From Opitutia bacterium (GTDB lineage Bacteria > Verrucomicrobiota > Verrucomicrobiia > Opitutales > Coraliomargaritaceae): 64,000 nt of DNA. Each line of letters starts with the position of its first letter. The stretch's first letter is position 1. The stretch spans positions 21,223 to 85,222 of the forward strand of contig JAQXBA010000004.1 of NCBI GenBank assembly GCA_029252625.1, read 5' to 3'. Under the pieces are notes generated by a model. It was not told where the DNA came from, ran no database searches, and saw only the letters and a program-made list of their open reading frames with translations. Both the position numbers and the translations under genes were made by a program. Below, in pieces: positions 28,192-38,091 of the stretch.

Positions 28192-29208
28192 ATGCAACGT
28201 ACATTACCACTTCTTTTCGCACTGGGGCTCCTAGCGGCACCCTCATTGAATGCACTCTCCCTGAATCCATTCAACTGGTTTGGCCCTACCAGTAATGAAT
28301 CGATCAACCTCCTCACCAGCGAGAATCAAGATGTTGCAGTAACACTGCTGGCCGCTGGTAAAGCAAACTATGAAACAGGGAAATTGAGCGCAGCCAAACG
28401 TACGTTCAAGAAAATCATCAAGCATTACCCGACCTCCAACTCAGCAGCCGAGGCCCTCACACTTCGCGCCCGTATGCACATGAGCAAAGAACTCTGGGCT
28501 AAAGGCTTTGATGACCTACAAAAAGTTGTCACTGACCACGCCAACTACGAGCATTTCGACCGCGTCATCGCTGATCAATTTGACTGTGCCACAGCACTAA
28601 TGGAAGGCGCACGTGGACGTATCCTCTGGGTTTTCCCTGGCTTCACGCAATACGGGACCTCCGCCAAGCAGTTTGAGCAAATCGTTCAGAACGCACCTTA
28701 TAGTGACTACGCGCCGCTCGCCCTGATGAATATTGCACTAGTTGCTGAGGAAACCGCCGAGCCCGAGGATGCAATCGATGCTCTCGACCGTCTGATTAAC
28801 TACTATCCCCAAAGTATGTTAGCCCCAGACGCTTACTATAACCTGGCGCAGACCTACTCCGATCTCGTGCAAGGCTATGAATACGACCAAGGCTCGACCC
28901 GCCGTGCGATTAGCTACTACGAAGACTTTCTCATTCTGTTCCCCACCAGCAACTACTCTGGCGAAGTCGAAGCCAACCTGAAGAAGATGGAAAACCTGCT
29001 CGCCAGCAGCCGTCTCAATCTCGGTGATTTTTACTATTACTTTCGTAATAATAACACCGCAGCACTGGTATTCTACAACGAAGCAATCAGTATCGAGCCA
29101 GACTCCGATGCCGCTGCAGAAGCTCGTCTGCGCATACAAGATATCGAAGCAGGCGTGCGCCCGACCAATAATGCCAGCATCATTCGCAAGCTACTGAGAG
29201 CGGAATAA
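28192..29208 (+). CDS. bamD: BamD/YfiO-like TPR outer-membrane assembly protein
   Basis: A protein of about 338 residues with a signal peptide (MQRTLPLLFALGLLAAPSLNA) and repeated TPR units: KANYETGKLSAAKRTFKKII, AEDAIDALDRLINYYPQSMLAPDAYYNLAQTY-like pairs and RAISYYEDFLILFPTSNYSGE. This matches the BamD/YfiO pattern of a periplasmic TPR protein helping the BAM complex insert beta-barrel proteins. It has no clear lipobox cysteine, unlike E. coli BamD, and is longer than the usual ~245 residues. The ATG at 28192 is used since an upstream frame would overlap fabH. lptE follows 24 bp downstream. Confidence 0.8.
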   Translation: MQRTLPLLFALGLLAAPSLNALSLNPFNWFGPTSNESINLLTSENQDVAVTLLAAGKANYETGKLSAAKRTFKKIIKHYPTSNSAAEALTLRARMHMSKELWAKGFDDLQKVVTDHANYEHFDRVIADQFDCATALMEGARGRILWVFPGFTQYGTSAKQFEQIVQNAPYSDYAPLALMNIALVAEETAEPEDAIDALDRLINYYPQSMLAPDAYYNLAQTYSDLVQGYEYDQGSTRRAISYYEDFLILFPTSNYSGEVEANLKKMENLLASSRLNLGDFYYYFRNNNTAALVFYNEAISIEPDSDAAAEARLRIQDIEAGVRPTNNASIIRKLLRAE

Positions 29209-29232
29209 CCGCAACGGCATTTAATTCTCACC

Positions 29233-29814
29233 ATGAACACGACGTCTCACCCTTCACTCGCCCGTGCGCTCATCGGTCTAGTCTCGATCGTCGCGCTAAG
29301 TCTTCTAAACGGTTGCGCCAACTATCATTTAGGCTCGTCCGCGCAGATCCCGTTCAAGTCCATTTACATCAAACCCGCGACCAATCATAGCTTCGCTCCA
29401 CAAGCACAACCAATCGTCAGCGCCCAAATCCGCGAAACCTTCATTCGTGATGCGCGCGTCAAGCTCGTCGCCAACCAAGCCGACGCCGACGCAGTACTCT
29501 ATGTTGATCTCACTGACTACGATCGCTCTGGTGGATCACGTAACAGTACCGACACCGCCATCGCCAACGACTTCAACATTCGAATCACTGCCAAGGTCTC
29601 TCTCTATGACCAATCAAAAGGCAGCTACTTATTCCAGCAACGCTCCATTCAAGCCAATACAAAGGCCTACATTGGTAATCCTTATAACGGCGGCACTGCT
29701 GCTAAAGTCGACAATCAAATCATCTCTTACCAACTGAGTGAGCGCCAAGCGATGGAGCAACTCGCTCGCGAGATCGCCCGAAAGATCACCGACCAAGTGC
29801 TGAGCCCTTGGTAA
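29233..29814 (+). CDS. lptE: LptE-like LPS-assembly lipoprotein
   Basis: A 193-residue lipoprotein with a signal peptide and lipobox LLNGC (Cys about residue 28), followed by the LptE/DUF4136-like pattern: NYHLGSSAQIPFKSIYIKPATN, IRETFIRDARVKLVANQADADAVLYV, and a C-terminal helix EQLAREIARKITDQVLS. LptE plugs the LptD barrel in LPS export to the cell surface. Its place directly after bamD in an envelope-gene cluster supports the call. Sequence identity in this family is low, so the assignment is from pattern. Confidence 0.83.
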   Translation: MNTTSHPSLARALIGLVSIVALSLLNGCANYHLGSSAQIPFKSIYIKPATNHSFAPQAQPIVSAQIRETFIRDARVKLVANQADADAVLYVDLTDYDRSGGSRNSTDTAIANDFNIRITAKVSLYDQSKGSYLFQQRSIQANTKAYIGNPYNGGTAAKVDNQIISYQLSERQAMEQLAREIARKITDQVLSPW

Positions 29815-29902
29815 GCGAATTACCGACAATTCGATCGTAGATCGAGGAAATGGTCGTCAACCAAAGACCGACCAAAAAATTACTAATGTAGCCGAATCTC
29901 AG

Positions 29903-32890
29903 TTACGCCTGATTCGTAATCCAGACGCAGCTATATGGTGGCAGCTCGAGCACTGCATCAAGGTCTTCGTAAAGCTGACCACTAATAAGGTCCGTCCACG
30001 AATCGGTTGCGATCAGATTTAACTCCACCATTGGTATCAGTTGAAGTTCGGCAGAAACATTATGCAGCGCAAAAACACTTTGCGCACGATCTAGACTCTC
30101 ACGCCAAAAAGCGAAGACCTGATCTGAGAAGTGTAGTGTGTATTGGGTCGCGTTGGGATGAAATGCCGACTGCTGCCGACGAATCTGGACTAAGCGCTTC
30201 ATCTCAGCAAAGACAGCTTGATGATGCCGTTCGGGATCAGCCAAAGCAGCTACAAGATCATCCGCCTGCCACTGATAGCGATTGATCGTGCGCGCTCTCC
30301 CGGTCTGCGCCATCCCTTCGCGATTATTTTCAGTACCCAAAAGACTGTGGACGTAAATCGCGGGCATCCCTTCGAGGGCCAACATAATCTTATGCGCACA
30401 GAGGAAACGCTCTACCTGCAAGCCATCCTCGCCGCCGCCAATCCTTTGCGCCATTGCACTGTAGAGCGAAATATTTGCCTCATACGGCGTCAAGTCACCA
30501 GTTGCCGTTCGACGCATCGAGATCTCACCGCCTGAATCGCGAAGCGTCTCGATCAGACCATCAAGTTCACCCGCAGAGAGCAATCCCTCGGCCGGACGCA
30601 GACCGATTCCATCATGCGAAGCAACAAAGTTCAAATAAGCTCGACCACGACGCGCGGGTGGCATCGACATCATCCATGTTTTCAAATGCTTGCAATTACC
30701 ACTCAAAATCGAATTCAGCAATAGCGGCGGCAGCGAGAAATTATAGATCAAATGCGCCTCATTATCGTTGCCAAAATAGCTCAAATTCTCGCGATTTGGC
30801 ACGTTCGTCTCAGTAACAATCACAGCAGATGGTTCGATATTTTCGATCACTACCCGTATCAGCTTAATCAACTCATGCGTTTGAGGCAAATGTACACAAG
30901 TCGACCCTGACTCCTTCCACAGGAAGGCAATCGCATCCAACCGAAAGTAACGAATTCCCTGCTCCAAGTAATAACGGATAATTCGGACCATCTCTAAAAA
31001 CACTTCCGGATTACTGAAATCAAGGTCCACCTGGTCCTCACTAAAGGTGCACCAGACATGCTTTTCGCCATCGACAGTTTCCACTTTGGTCAACAACGGC
31101 GAACTGCGCGGACGAACCACCCTGGATAGATCCGCATAATCAAGACCATTTATAAAATAATCACTGCCCTTGCCGCGACCTGCTAAAAAGTTTTGAAACC
31201 AACGAGATTCTCGCGAGCAGTGATTAATGACCATATCTGCCATGAGATTAAACTCGTCACTAATCGAAGCAAGATCCGCCCAAGTGCCTAGTTCCGGATT
31301 GACCGCTTTGTAGTCAATCACCGAAAAGCCGTCATCCGAGCTGTAAGGATTAAACGGCAGCACATGCACACTACTAAACGTGGCTTTGAGGTCGCGCATC
31401 AAAAAATTCTTAAGCTCACGCAGCGGCGTGCGTACCTCGCTCACGATCGAATTACCATAAGTAATTAACATGACGTCTGATTCGTCCCATTTACTGGTGC
31501 CAGATGCAGTGGTCGAAGATTGCTCCGACATTCCACCAGCTTCAAAAATCTGCTCAGTAATCGTCTCGGCTCGCTCTGTGCCATAGACCTCAGTCACGTG
31601 CTGCGCCATGCGCTGACGTACACGCTGCGCCTTCAGATTGTGCGATGGATTAATAACGACCTCTGAACCAAACTCATAGCGATCATCTTCAACCGCCTCT
31701 TTTATTTGATGCAATATGTCTGGAACTGCCGCAATCACTCGATTCCAACTCGGCATAAACGGCACATCCATTGACTTCTTCGGATCGAGAAAATCTTCAC
31801 CAGCTTGCAAAATATTTTCAGCAAAAACTTCAACCGTAGACCCTTCGATGTGACGATCATACTTCAAACCATTGATTGCCGCATCGCTGTAATAGCTATC
31901 CACTAAATCCAGCGCGATTCGGTAATAAGCCGCCTTAATCGTACGGACATGCTCATGCGAAAAAACTTGTCCTTGAGTCGCCATCTTCCGATAGAGCGAC
32001 TTAGTAATATCACAACTCATCTTTGAAAGACCACGCGAGCGATCTTCCAATGATAGATCCTGATGCTTGTGATCATAAGTATCTGCCACATCAACCTGAC
32101 AAATTTGATTCGTCGCATAGTTGCGATGCATCTCCGAGAGCACACCCATTTCCAGACCCCAGTCAGATGGAATGCGAATATCCTCAATCACATCGGTCTG
32201 CAGCGAAAACTCACCCGCAAGCGGGTAGCGAAAACTATCTAAATAATCGAGGAAGTCATTCGCACCACAAACCTTCTTTAAGGCACGAATCAATGGAGTG
32301 ACCAACAGCCGACAAACGCGCCCATTCATCGAATCATTTGCAACACGAGCGTAGAACCCCTTACAAAACTTATAACTTAACGCTGGGTTCGCCACAGGAT
32401 AAATCAGACGAGCGAGCATATCGCGTTTATAGGTCGTAATATCACAGTCATGCAGTGCCACCGCCTTCGCCTTTCCAGCAGCTAGTACGTAACCAAACAT
32501 ATACCAGACGTTGCGTCCCTTGCCCATTTCATTCGGAGCAAGACCCTTCTCATTCAGCAACGCATCAATCTTACGTAAGCGCGGCCCATCATTCCAAAGG
32601 ACCTCAGGCATCTGCGGCAATCCACTAAAAAACTGCAGCGCGTGCCGATACTCTGCCTCATTCGCACGATCCAGTCCAACCACGACTTGATCCAAATATG
32701 GCACGTCCGCTATCTCACTTAAAATGGCAGAAAGCGCATGCCCCTGCAGCTCAGAATATAGCGACGGCAGCACTAAGGCCATCGGACGACGCTTGCGAAA
32801 CTGCATCAAATCAGCCTCCAGTTTTTCGAGTGGCCGATCATTCAGCTGGTGCAGTGTTGTAATTAATCCGTGTTGATGAAAGTCGCCCAT
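29903..32890 (-). CDS. Fusion: glucosyl-3-phosphoglycerate synthase-like GT + GH13_18 phosphorylase
   Basis: A 995-residue two-domain protein. Residues about 35-450 resemble glucosyl-3-phosphoglycerate synthases (GT81): MGKGRNVWYMFGYVLAA, the metal motif LHDCDI (about 147-151), KGFYARV with GRV and L-V-TPL, PLAGEFSL (223-230), GLEMGVLSEMHR and NQICQVDVADTYDHKHQ. Residues about 470-995 are a GH13 subfamily 18 (sucrose phosphorylase-type) domain: VLPFNPYSSDDGFSVIDY, VINHCSRESRWF, the nucleophile Asp652 in YFRLDAIAF, acid/base Glu694 in VIVTETNVPN and NFVASHDGIG. GH13_18 includes glucosylglycerate phosphorylase, so one chain may both start synthesis and carry out phosphorolysis of glucosylglycerate. 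An MpgP-type phosphatase gene lies 70 bp upstream. Substrate remains inferred. Confidence 0.85.
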   Translation of the reverse strand: MGDFHQHGLITTLHQLNDRPLEKLEADLMQFRKRRPMALVLPSLYSELQGHALSAILSEIADVPYLDQVVVGLDRANEAEYRHALQFFSGLPQMPEVLWNDGPRLRKIDALLNEKGLAPNEMGKGRNVWYMFGYVLAAGKAKAVALHDCDITTYKRDMLARLIYPVANPALSYKFCKGFYARVANDSMNGRVCRLLVTPLIRALKKVCGANDFLDYLDSFRYPLAGEFSLQTDVIEDIRIPSDWGLEMGVLSEMHRNYATNQICQVDVADTYDHKHQDLSLEDRSRGLSKMSCDITKSLYRKMATQGQVFSHEHVRTIKAAYYRIALDLVDSYYSDAAINGLKYDRHIEGSTVEVFAENILQAGEDFLDPKKSMDVPFMPSWNRVIAAVPDILHQIKEAVEDDRYEFGSEVVINPSHNLKAQRVRQRMAQHVTEVYGTERAETITEQIFEAGGMSEQSSTTASGTSKWDESDVMLITYGNSIVSEVRTPLRELKNFLMRDLKATFSSVHVLPFNPYSSDDGFSVIDYKAVNPELGTWADLASISDEFNLMADMVINHCSRESRWFQNFLAGRGKGSDYFINGLDYADLSRVVRPRSSPLLTKVETVDGEKHVWCTFSEDQVDLDFSNPEVFLEMVRIIRYYLEQGIRYFRLDAIAFLWKESGSTCVHLPQTHELIKLIRVVIENIEPSAVIVTETNVPNRENLSYFGNDNEAHLIYNFSLPPLLLNSILSGNCKHLKTWMMSMPPARRGRAYLNFVASHDGIGLRPAEGLLSAGELDGLIETLRDSGGEISMRRTATGDLTPYEANISLYSAMAQRIGGGEDGLQVERFLCAHKIMLALEGMPAIYVHSLLGTENNREGMAQTGRARTINRYQWQADDLVAALADPERHHQAVFAEMKRLVQIRRQQSAFHPNATQYTLHFSDQVFAFWRESLDRAQSVFALHNVSAELQLIPMVELNLIATDSWTDLISGQLYEDLDAVLELPPYSCVWITNQA

Positions 32891-32960
32891 AATATATGTG
32901 TTAAAATTAGTCGCTTGAAATCTGAATTTTTAAAGTCGCACAGAGTTAAATCGGGACGGA

Positions 32961-33806
32961 TCACAGCAAAGCCGAAGACCCGAGCTCATCTCTAATGATA
33001 GTTAGAATCGCTTCATTCCAACCGGCGGTCGCAGGCATTGAAGCAATGCGTACATCAGGCCCTTGCGGCGAAATATGCCGCCCACCCGCATGCGGAATAA
33101 CCACGGCTATGTCTGCCACCTCAAGCATCGCTTGATCGTTTTGGCTATCGCCCAAAGCCACGACCACCCATTCTACATCAGGCATCGCCTTCTGATACAG
33201 GGCCTTCACTGCAACAGTCCCGCTAGCCTTATCAGCAGGTCCCATTAAATGTAGAAAGCGCCCCCCCATCAACAGGCGGATACCGTCTTTAGCTAAAGAT
33301 CGTTCGAACGTAGCACGCCGAGCTAAAGTATCTTTCCACAAAATCGGCTCAGTCGCATGCCGCGACTGAGCGCGACTCGCCGCGGCAGAACTCAATCCAG
33401 TATGTTCCGTGACCATCGCATCCGACCAATCCGCAAAACCTTCGAACAAGTAACCCTCAGCCACGCGCAGTGAATGAGCCCGGCTTAGAATAAAGTCGCG
33501 AGAGAGCCCCGTGACCTGGATCCAATCATTCGCCGAATGATGAAAATCCTTAGGCTGATCCAGCAAGCCCGACTCTTGCGGCACAGCCAGCAAGCCGCCG
33601 TTCTCTGCAACCACAGGAGCAAGGGTGCCCAAGCTATGCGTAAAATACTTCATTTCAGAAATAGTCTTACTTGAATTGAGCACCAAAGGAATCTTCAGCG
33701 TCTTTAGGCATTGTAACGCAGGCCTAGCAGCTTGCCAAGAATAGGAATTATCTAACAACGAACCGTCGAGATCCGTAACGACCAGCAGTTTTTTTTTCGC
33801 AAGCAT
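32961..33806 (-). CDS. Mannosyl-/glucosyl-3-phosphoglycerate phosphatase (HAD)
   Basis: A 281-residue HAD-superfamily phosphatase of the MpgP/YedP group. Motif I is VVTDLDGSLLDNSYSWQAA, the cap-region signature is VLNSSKTISEMKYFTHSLG with VVAENGGLL, and motif IV is VVALGDSQNDQAMLEVAD. Members remove phosphate from mannosyl- or glucosyl-3-phosphoglycerate to give the compatible solutes mannosylglycerate or glucosylglycerate. Because the downstream gene (70 bp) begins with a glucosyl-3-phosphoglycerate-synthase-like domain, the glucosyl substrate is the more likely one here. Confidence 0.88.
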   Translation of the reverse strand: MLAKKKLLVVTDLDGSLLDNSYSWQAARPALQCLKTLKIPLVLNSSKTISEMKYFTHSLGTLAPVVAENGGLLAVPQESGLLDQPKDFHHSANDWIQVTGLSRDFILSRAHSLRVAEGYLFEGFADWSDAMVTEHTGLSSAAASRAQSRHATEPILWKDTLARRATFERSLAKDGIRLLMGGRFLHLMGPADKASGTVAVKALYQKAMPDVEWVVVALGDSQNDQAMLEVADIAVVIPHAGGRHISPQGPDVRIASMPATAGWNEAILTIIRDELGSSALL

Positions 33807-34337
33807 CGCTACAAAAATTAAACTAAGACTTTTTTAAACAAACTGCTATCGCGCCTACCTCGCGCGAACCCTATCATCAAATGCCAACAAAACTTAGACC
33901 GATCACAAAGCCATTCAGTAAATTCGCTATAGTGTGTTTGTAAAATAGTAAGCGCAGCATACATGACATTTGTTATGCAGGAATGATGCCAATTCTAAAA
34001 TCAACCAAAGGCTTAGCATCGCTAAGCTTGAATCACTAGCCAGCCCCTAGAACTCACTCCAGCATCACGATCAGCTTCGCCATGCGCTTAAGCCCGAGCT
34101 CAAGCAATCTACCAAGCACGACAAATGCCACACATAAGATCAGCCAGTCTCAGAATTGAAAAACCAGAAAAATCGCGCTAAGGACTGCGCACTATTAGAT
34201 GGAAGTGGTTCGAGAGAATTAAGTAAGTGAGTACCACTGCAAAATTGCACATCACCGGATATTTCAGTTCGTCCCTAATTTTGAAATATCCAGCAGCGAT
34301 CGATGACGAATGTGTAACCGATAGTGCGCTGAGTGCA
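33807..34337. other. Non-coding gap between mpgP-like gene and hisI
   Basis: About 530 bp without a supportable gene. It holds a perfect 7-bp hairpin GCTTAGC-ATC-GCTAAGC at 34011-34027, a 10-bp inverted repeat GGATATTTCA / TGAAATATCC at 34257-34266 and 34282-34291, and a weak TAGTGC / GCACTA stem just after the hisI stop. The 5' part presumably carries the promoter for the phosphatase-phosphorylase transcript. No RNA gene was recognised. Confidence 0.6.
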
Positions 34338-34763
34338 CTAGACCTGACCCGCATCAACGAATTGCAACGAATCGTCTTTCTTCAAGCGACGATAATAGCA
34401 ACCTGAACGAGCGACACCCGCTTGATTCTTAGTGTGGCAGGCACCTTTGCCTGCGGGAGTAACAGAGTACAAAATAGAATTCTGCTCACAATTGACACGA
34501 ATATCCTCAATTTTGAGATAATCCCCACTCGTCTTGCCTTTGATCCACAATTCATTGCGGCTAGTACTCCAAAATGTCGCCATTCCGCACTCGAGTGCAG
34601 TCTGAAGGGCCAATTCGTTCGCATACCCAACGATGAGAACCTCGCCGGTCTTGGCATCCTGAGCGATTGCCGGCAGCACATCTACTCCGCAATTTGCCAC
34701 TTTATGCAGCTTGGTAAAATCAAGATTAAGGACTGTTCCCTGTTCTAGTTCTTCATGTGTCAT
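34338..34763 (-). CDS. hisI: Phosphoribosyl-AMP cyclohydrolase
   Basis: A protein of about 141 residues for the third step of histidine synthesis, without a HisE domain. Family features are VLIVGYANELALQTALECGM, ATFWSTSRNELWIKGKTSGD, the zinc cysteines in RVNCEQNSIL, GACHT and RSGCYYRRL. The canonical magnesium motif DCDxD reads NCEQN here, so its three aspartates are replaced by Asn, Glu and Asn. The ATG at 34763 is preferred over a start seven codons upstream. It is a lone his gene, divergent from tkt. Confidence 0.88.
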   Translation of the reverse strand: MTHEELEQGTVLNLDFTKLHKVANCGVDVLPAIAQDAKTGEVLIVGYANELALQTALECGMATFWSTSRNELWIKGKTSGDYLKIEDIRVNCEQNSILYSVTPAGKGACHTKNQAGVARSGCYYRRLKKDDSLQFVDAGQV

Positions 34764-34948
34764 GGCTGTTGAATAAGCTCTCACAAACGCCTGAGTCGAG
34801 TTTCAAATTTGAATTATGCATCCCTCTAAAGTGAATAATTCATCCTCAAGCACTGATTTTTCCTTTCAATTACTAGGCAACAGCCCATCGTGCTACCTTT
34901 CATTCTAAGAAGAACCTGGCGCCCAAAGCACCTCAAACACACAAACTT

Positions 34949-36952
34949 ATGACCACAGCCACACAATCTAGTGCTGACATTCTCTCCCAAGCAGCCAACC
35001 AAGCCCGCGGGCTTGCGATCGATGCAATCCACGCCTGTAGCTCTGGCCACTTAGGCCTACCACTCGGTTGCGCAGAAATCGGCGCCGTCTTATTCGGCGA
35101 CAATGGCCTGCGCTATAATCCAGCTGCACCAAAATGGCTCAACCGCGACCGCTTCGTACTCTCAGCTGGGCACGGCTCGATGTTTGTTTACTCATGGCTG
35201 CATCTTGCTGGCTATGACCTCTCCCTAGAAGAAGTGAAAAACTTCCGCGTGCTCGGCTCCGAGACGCCAGGGCATCCGGAATTCGGCGACACTGCTGGCG
35301 TTGAAGCCACCACAGGCCCACTCGGCCAAGGCATTGGCAATGCGGTCGGCTTCGCACTTTCCGGTAAGCGTGCGGCGGCACAGTTCAACACACCTGAACA
35401 CACCCTGTTCGATCAACACATCTTCGCACTCAACGGTGACGGATGTCTGCAAGAAGGTGTTGCCAAAGAAGCGATCGCTTTTGCCGGCCACAACAAACTT
35501 GATAACCTTATCCTCATCTATGATTCCAACGACGTCACACTCGACGCAATGGCAACACAATCACAGAGCGAAGATGCTGAGTCCTACTTCATCTCCCAAA
35601 ACTGGGATGCGATCACCATTGACGGTCACAATCTGACTGCGATCAAGGAAGCCATCGCGCACGCCAAGTCCAATGACAACGGCAAGCCAACCGTCATCAT
35701 CGCGAAGACTACCATTGGTAAAGGCATTCCTGAAGTTGCAGGCACTGCGGCAGGCCACGGCGAAGGTGGCGCGAAGTTCGCAGCCGAAGCACGCAAGGGC
35801 CTCGGTCTCCCTGAAGAGACTTTCTACGTATCCGAAGACGTCCGCGCACACTTCGCAGAGCAAGCCGAAGCAGGCAAAGCAGCCTTCACTGACTGGGAAG
35901 CGACCTACGCAGCATGGAGCGCAGCGAACCCAGCACTTGCTGCTGAGCTCGAAAGCTCTGTAAAGGGCGAGATCCCTGCCGACCTCGTCAGCCGCATCCC
36001 AGAATTCGGAGCAGGCACCGGTTCTGCAACACGCGCCTCAGGTGGAGTGGTCATCCAATCCGTCGCCAAGGAAGTACCACAACTGATCACTGGTTCTGCT
36101 GACCTTTACGGTTCGACCAAGAACTACATCAAAGACGGCGGCGATTTCTCCCCAGAGAATTTCGGTGGACGTAATATTTGGTTTGGTATTCGTGAACATG
36201 CAATGGGTGCAATTTGCAACGGTATCGCATACGACGGTCTCTTCCGTGCAAGTGGCGCGACTTTTCTCGTATTCGCTGACTATTTGCGCCCTGCAATCCG
36301 CCTCGCAGGTCTAGCTAAGCTTCCTGTGACCTACATCTTCACACACGACTCCGTCGGTGTTGGAGAAGACGGCCCCACTCACCAGCCTGTTGAAACCGTC
36401 AGTGGCCTGCGCGTGATTCCCAATGTGGACGTCATCCGACCATCGGATGCCGAAGAAACTGCTGCTGCGTTTGCAGGGGCGATGCTTCGTCAAGACGGAC
36501 CCACAGCGTTGATCCTCACTCGTCAAAACATCCCTGCCAACGACAACATCAGCGTCGCCGATCGTCGTGAAGGCACCATCAAGGGTGGCTACATCGCGAA
36601 GAAGGAAACAGGCGACCTAAAGATCATCATCATGGCAACCGGCTCTGAAGTGCAACACGCACTCGGCGCAGCTGAGCAACTGGGTGACGGCGTACGCGTC
36701 GTCTCTCTGCCATGCTTCGAGCGCTTCGAACGCCAATCCGCAGACTACATCGAAAGCGTCCTTCCTCTCAGCTGCACAGCGCGTGTTGCTGTTGAAGCAG
36801 GTGTTTCCGCGACATGGGGCAAGTACGTAGGCCTGACAGGCAAGACAGTCTGCATCGACCGCTTCGGAATCTCCGCACCAGGCGACACCGTCATGGTTAA
36901 GCTTGGCATGACTGCAGACAACGTTGCAGCTGTCGCTAAAGAACTGCTCTAG
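34949..36952 (+). CDS. tkt: Transketolase
   Basis: A 667-residue full-length transketolase of the pentose-phosphate pathway, using thiamine diphosphate. Visible are [41 protein letters not shown], the TPP-binding [19 protein letters not shown] through [23 protein letters not shown], the Glu-containing [20 protein letters not shown] and [19 protein letters not shown]. The codon use resembles that of eno, suggesting strong expression. It is monocistronic with a terminator after it. Confidence 0.97.
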   Translation: MTTATQSSADILSQAANQARGLAIDAIHACSSGHLGLPLGCAEIGAVLFGDNGLRYNPAAPKWLNRDRFVLSAGHGSMFVYSWLHLAGYDLSLEEVKNFRVLGSETPGHPEFGDTAGVEATTGPLGQGIGNAVGFALSGKRAAAQFNTPEHTLFDQHIFALNGDGCLQEGVAKEAIAFAGHNKLDNLILIYDSNDVTLDAMATQSQSEDAESYFISQNWDAITIDGHNLTAIKEAIAHAKSNDNGKPTVIIAKTTIGKGIPEVAGTAAGHGEGGAKFAAEARKGLGLPEETFYVSEDVRAHFAEQAEAGKAAFTDWEATYAAWSAANPALAAELESSVKGEIPADLVSRIPEFGAGTGSATRASGGVVIQSVAKEVPQLITGSADLYGSTKNYIKDGGDFSPENFGGRNIWFGIREHAMGAICNGIAYDGLFRASGATFLVFADYLRPAIRLAGLAKLPVTYIFTHDSVGVGEDGPTHQPVETVSGLRVIPNVDVIRPSDAEETAAAFAGAMLRQDGPTALILTRQNIPANDNISVADRREGTIKGGYIAKKETGDLKIIIMATGSEVQHALGAAEQLGDGVRVVSLPCFERFERQSADYIESVLPLSCTARVAVEAGVSATWGKYVGLTGKTVCIDRFGISAPGDTVMVKLGMTADNVAAVAKELL

Positions 36953-36973
36953 CCGTAGTCACTTTTTGTATAC

Positions 36974-37006
36974 AAAAGGTCGTCCCGATTGGGGCGGCCT
37001 TTTTTG
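36974..37006 (+). terminator. Rho-independent terminator of tkt
   Basis: Stem AAAGGTCGTCCC / GGGGCGGCCTTT (two G-U pairs) with a GATT loop and a following T run, about 20 bp after the tkt stop. Confidence 0.85.
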
Positions 37007-37049
37007 TGCTCATGATCGATGATGAGATTCCATCAACAGGCCACTCCGC

Positions 37050-37949
37050 TCATGCTTCGGTTCGACTACGCAACAAATGACGCGGCCCCCGGCCATACTG
37101 CGCGCGAAAGACTTTATAAAATTGGGCATAGCTGCCAAAACCAGCTTCGAACATCGCTTCAGTCATATTGGACGAACCTCCGTCCGCATAGCATTCCCAA
37201 AAGCGCCCGAGACGTATGTTGTTCTTATACTGGCTCAGCGGGATGCCTACCTGCTTGCGAAAGATTCGGCTCAGATAGGCCTCACTGATACTACACTTCT
37301 TGGCCAGTTCGCCGAGAGACTCACTTTCGGGATTCTCACTAATCAACGCCAATGCCTGACGCACGGAGGCATGTAGCTTGAGACTACCGGCACGCGCCTC
37401 GGCAGCTTGCTGATAACGCCACGCCAACAACACTAAGTGACGCAGTCCGGCATTCAAGGCATCAGGATCGTGATGCTGATAGCGAAACGAAGAATCCACA
37501 CCAAAGCCCGCTTCACGATTGAGCAGATCCGCATCCATCGAGCCTTCCATGATGGCGCCCATCATCCGCTCCATCAGATCAAATCGGGCAGGCTCGAGGA
37601 TACTATGTAAAATCCCCACATCGCCGACATCTTGTTTGCCTAAATCAACATAAGTCGCACTGCGACAGGCGCGCTGAATCATGTCGGGCGTAAAGACGCC
37701 GACGTAATATTGAGCATCCGGTGTGCGATGCATGATTTGGTGCTCCTGCGAAGGAAAAAACCACAGCAACGCCCCACGCCCGAAGGTATAACTGCGCCCA
37801 TCCAGCACGTAGGTAATTTCGCCGTTTATGACTAGATTCAATTCAAGCTCGAGGTGACGGTGACTCACTAGAACCGGCGGATTCCGCACAGACTCCGCTA
37901 AAAACAGAAATCCATCATACTCAGGGTCGATTTTGAGAGAAACCAGCAT
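37050..37949 (-). CDS. AraC-family transcriptional regulator
   Basis: A protein of about 299 residues with an N-terminal cupin-like sensing domain (HRHLELELNLVINGEITYVLDG, LLWFFPSQEHQI) and a C-terminal AraC double helix-turn-helix: SLGELAKKCSISEAYLSRIFRKQVGIPLSQYK and TEAMFEAGFGSYAQFYKVFRAQYG in consecutive blocks. The ATG at 37949 is preferred to a TTG twelve codons upstream. It is divergent from the three-domain oxygenase gene across 142 bp, which suggests it controls the catabolic operon in response to a sugar-like ligand. Confidence 0.92.
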   Translation of the reverse strand: MLVSLKIDPEYDGFLFLAESVRNPPVLVSHRHLELELNLVINGEITYVLDGRSYTFGRGALLWFFPSQEHQIMHRTPDAQYYVGVFTPDMIQRACRSATYVDLGKQDVGDVGILHSILEPARFDLMERMMGAIMEGSMDADLLNREAGFGVDSSFRYQHHDPDALNAGLRHLVLLAWRYQQAAEARAGSLKLHASVRQALALISENPESESLGELAKKCSISEAYLSRIFRKQVGIPLSQYKNNIRLGRFWECYADGGSSNMTEAMFEAGFGSYAQFYKVFRAQYGRGPRHLLRSRTEA

Positions 37950-38091
37950 TTGGACAAAATACGATAAGTTTATGTCTGAATGCAAGAAGACAGATAGGCT
38001 ACTTTCCTGTATAAATAGGACTAATACTATAGCAGGCTTTGCTGGATGCAGAGTTAAACAGATCCTTACACCACCAACCCCACATACCTTT
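37950..38091. promoter_or_regulatory. Divergent control region of the catabolic locus
   Basis: A 142-bp region between the AraC regulator and the oxygenase gene, expected to hold both promoters and the regulator's binding sites. AT-rich -10-like hexamers occur (TATAAA near 38010, TACTAT near 38026), but no repeat pair could be assigned as an operator with confidence. Confidence 0.4.

Noticed and set aside
29815..29902. Terminator between lptE and the glycosyltransferase-phosphorylase gene
   Set aside because: A GGTCG/CGACC pairing and a TCGATC-GTA-GATCGA hairpin are present, but neither has a T run in the needed direction.
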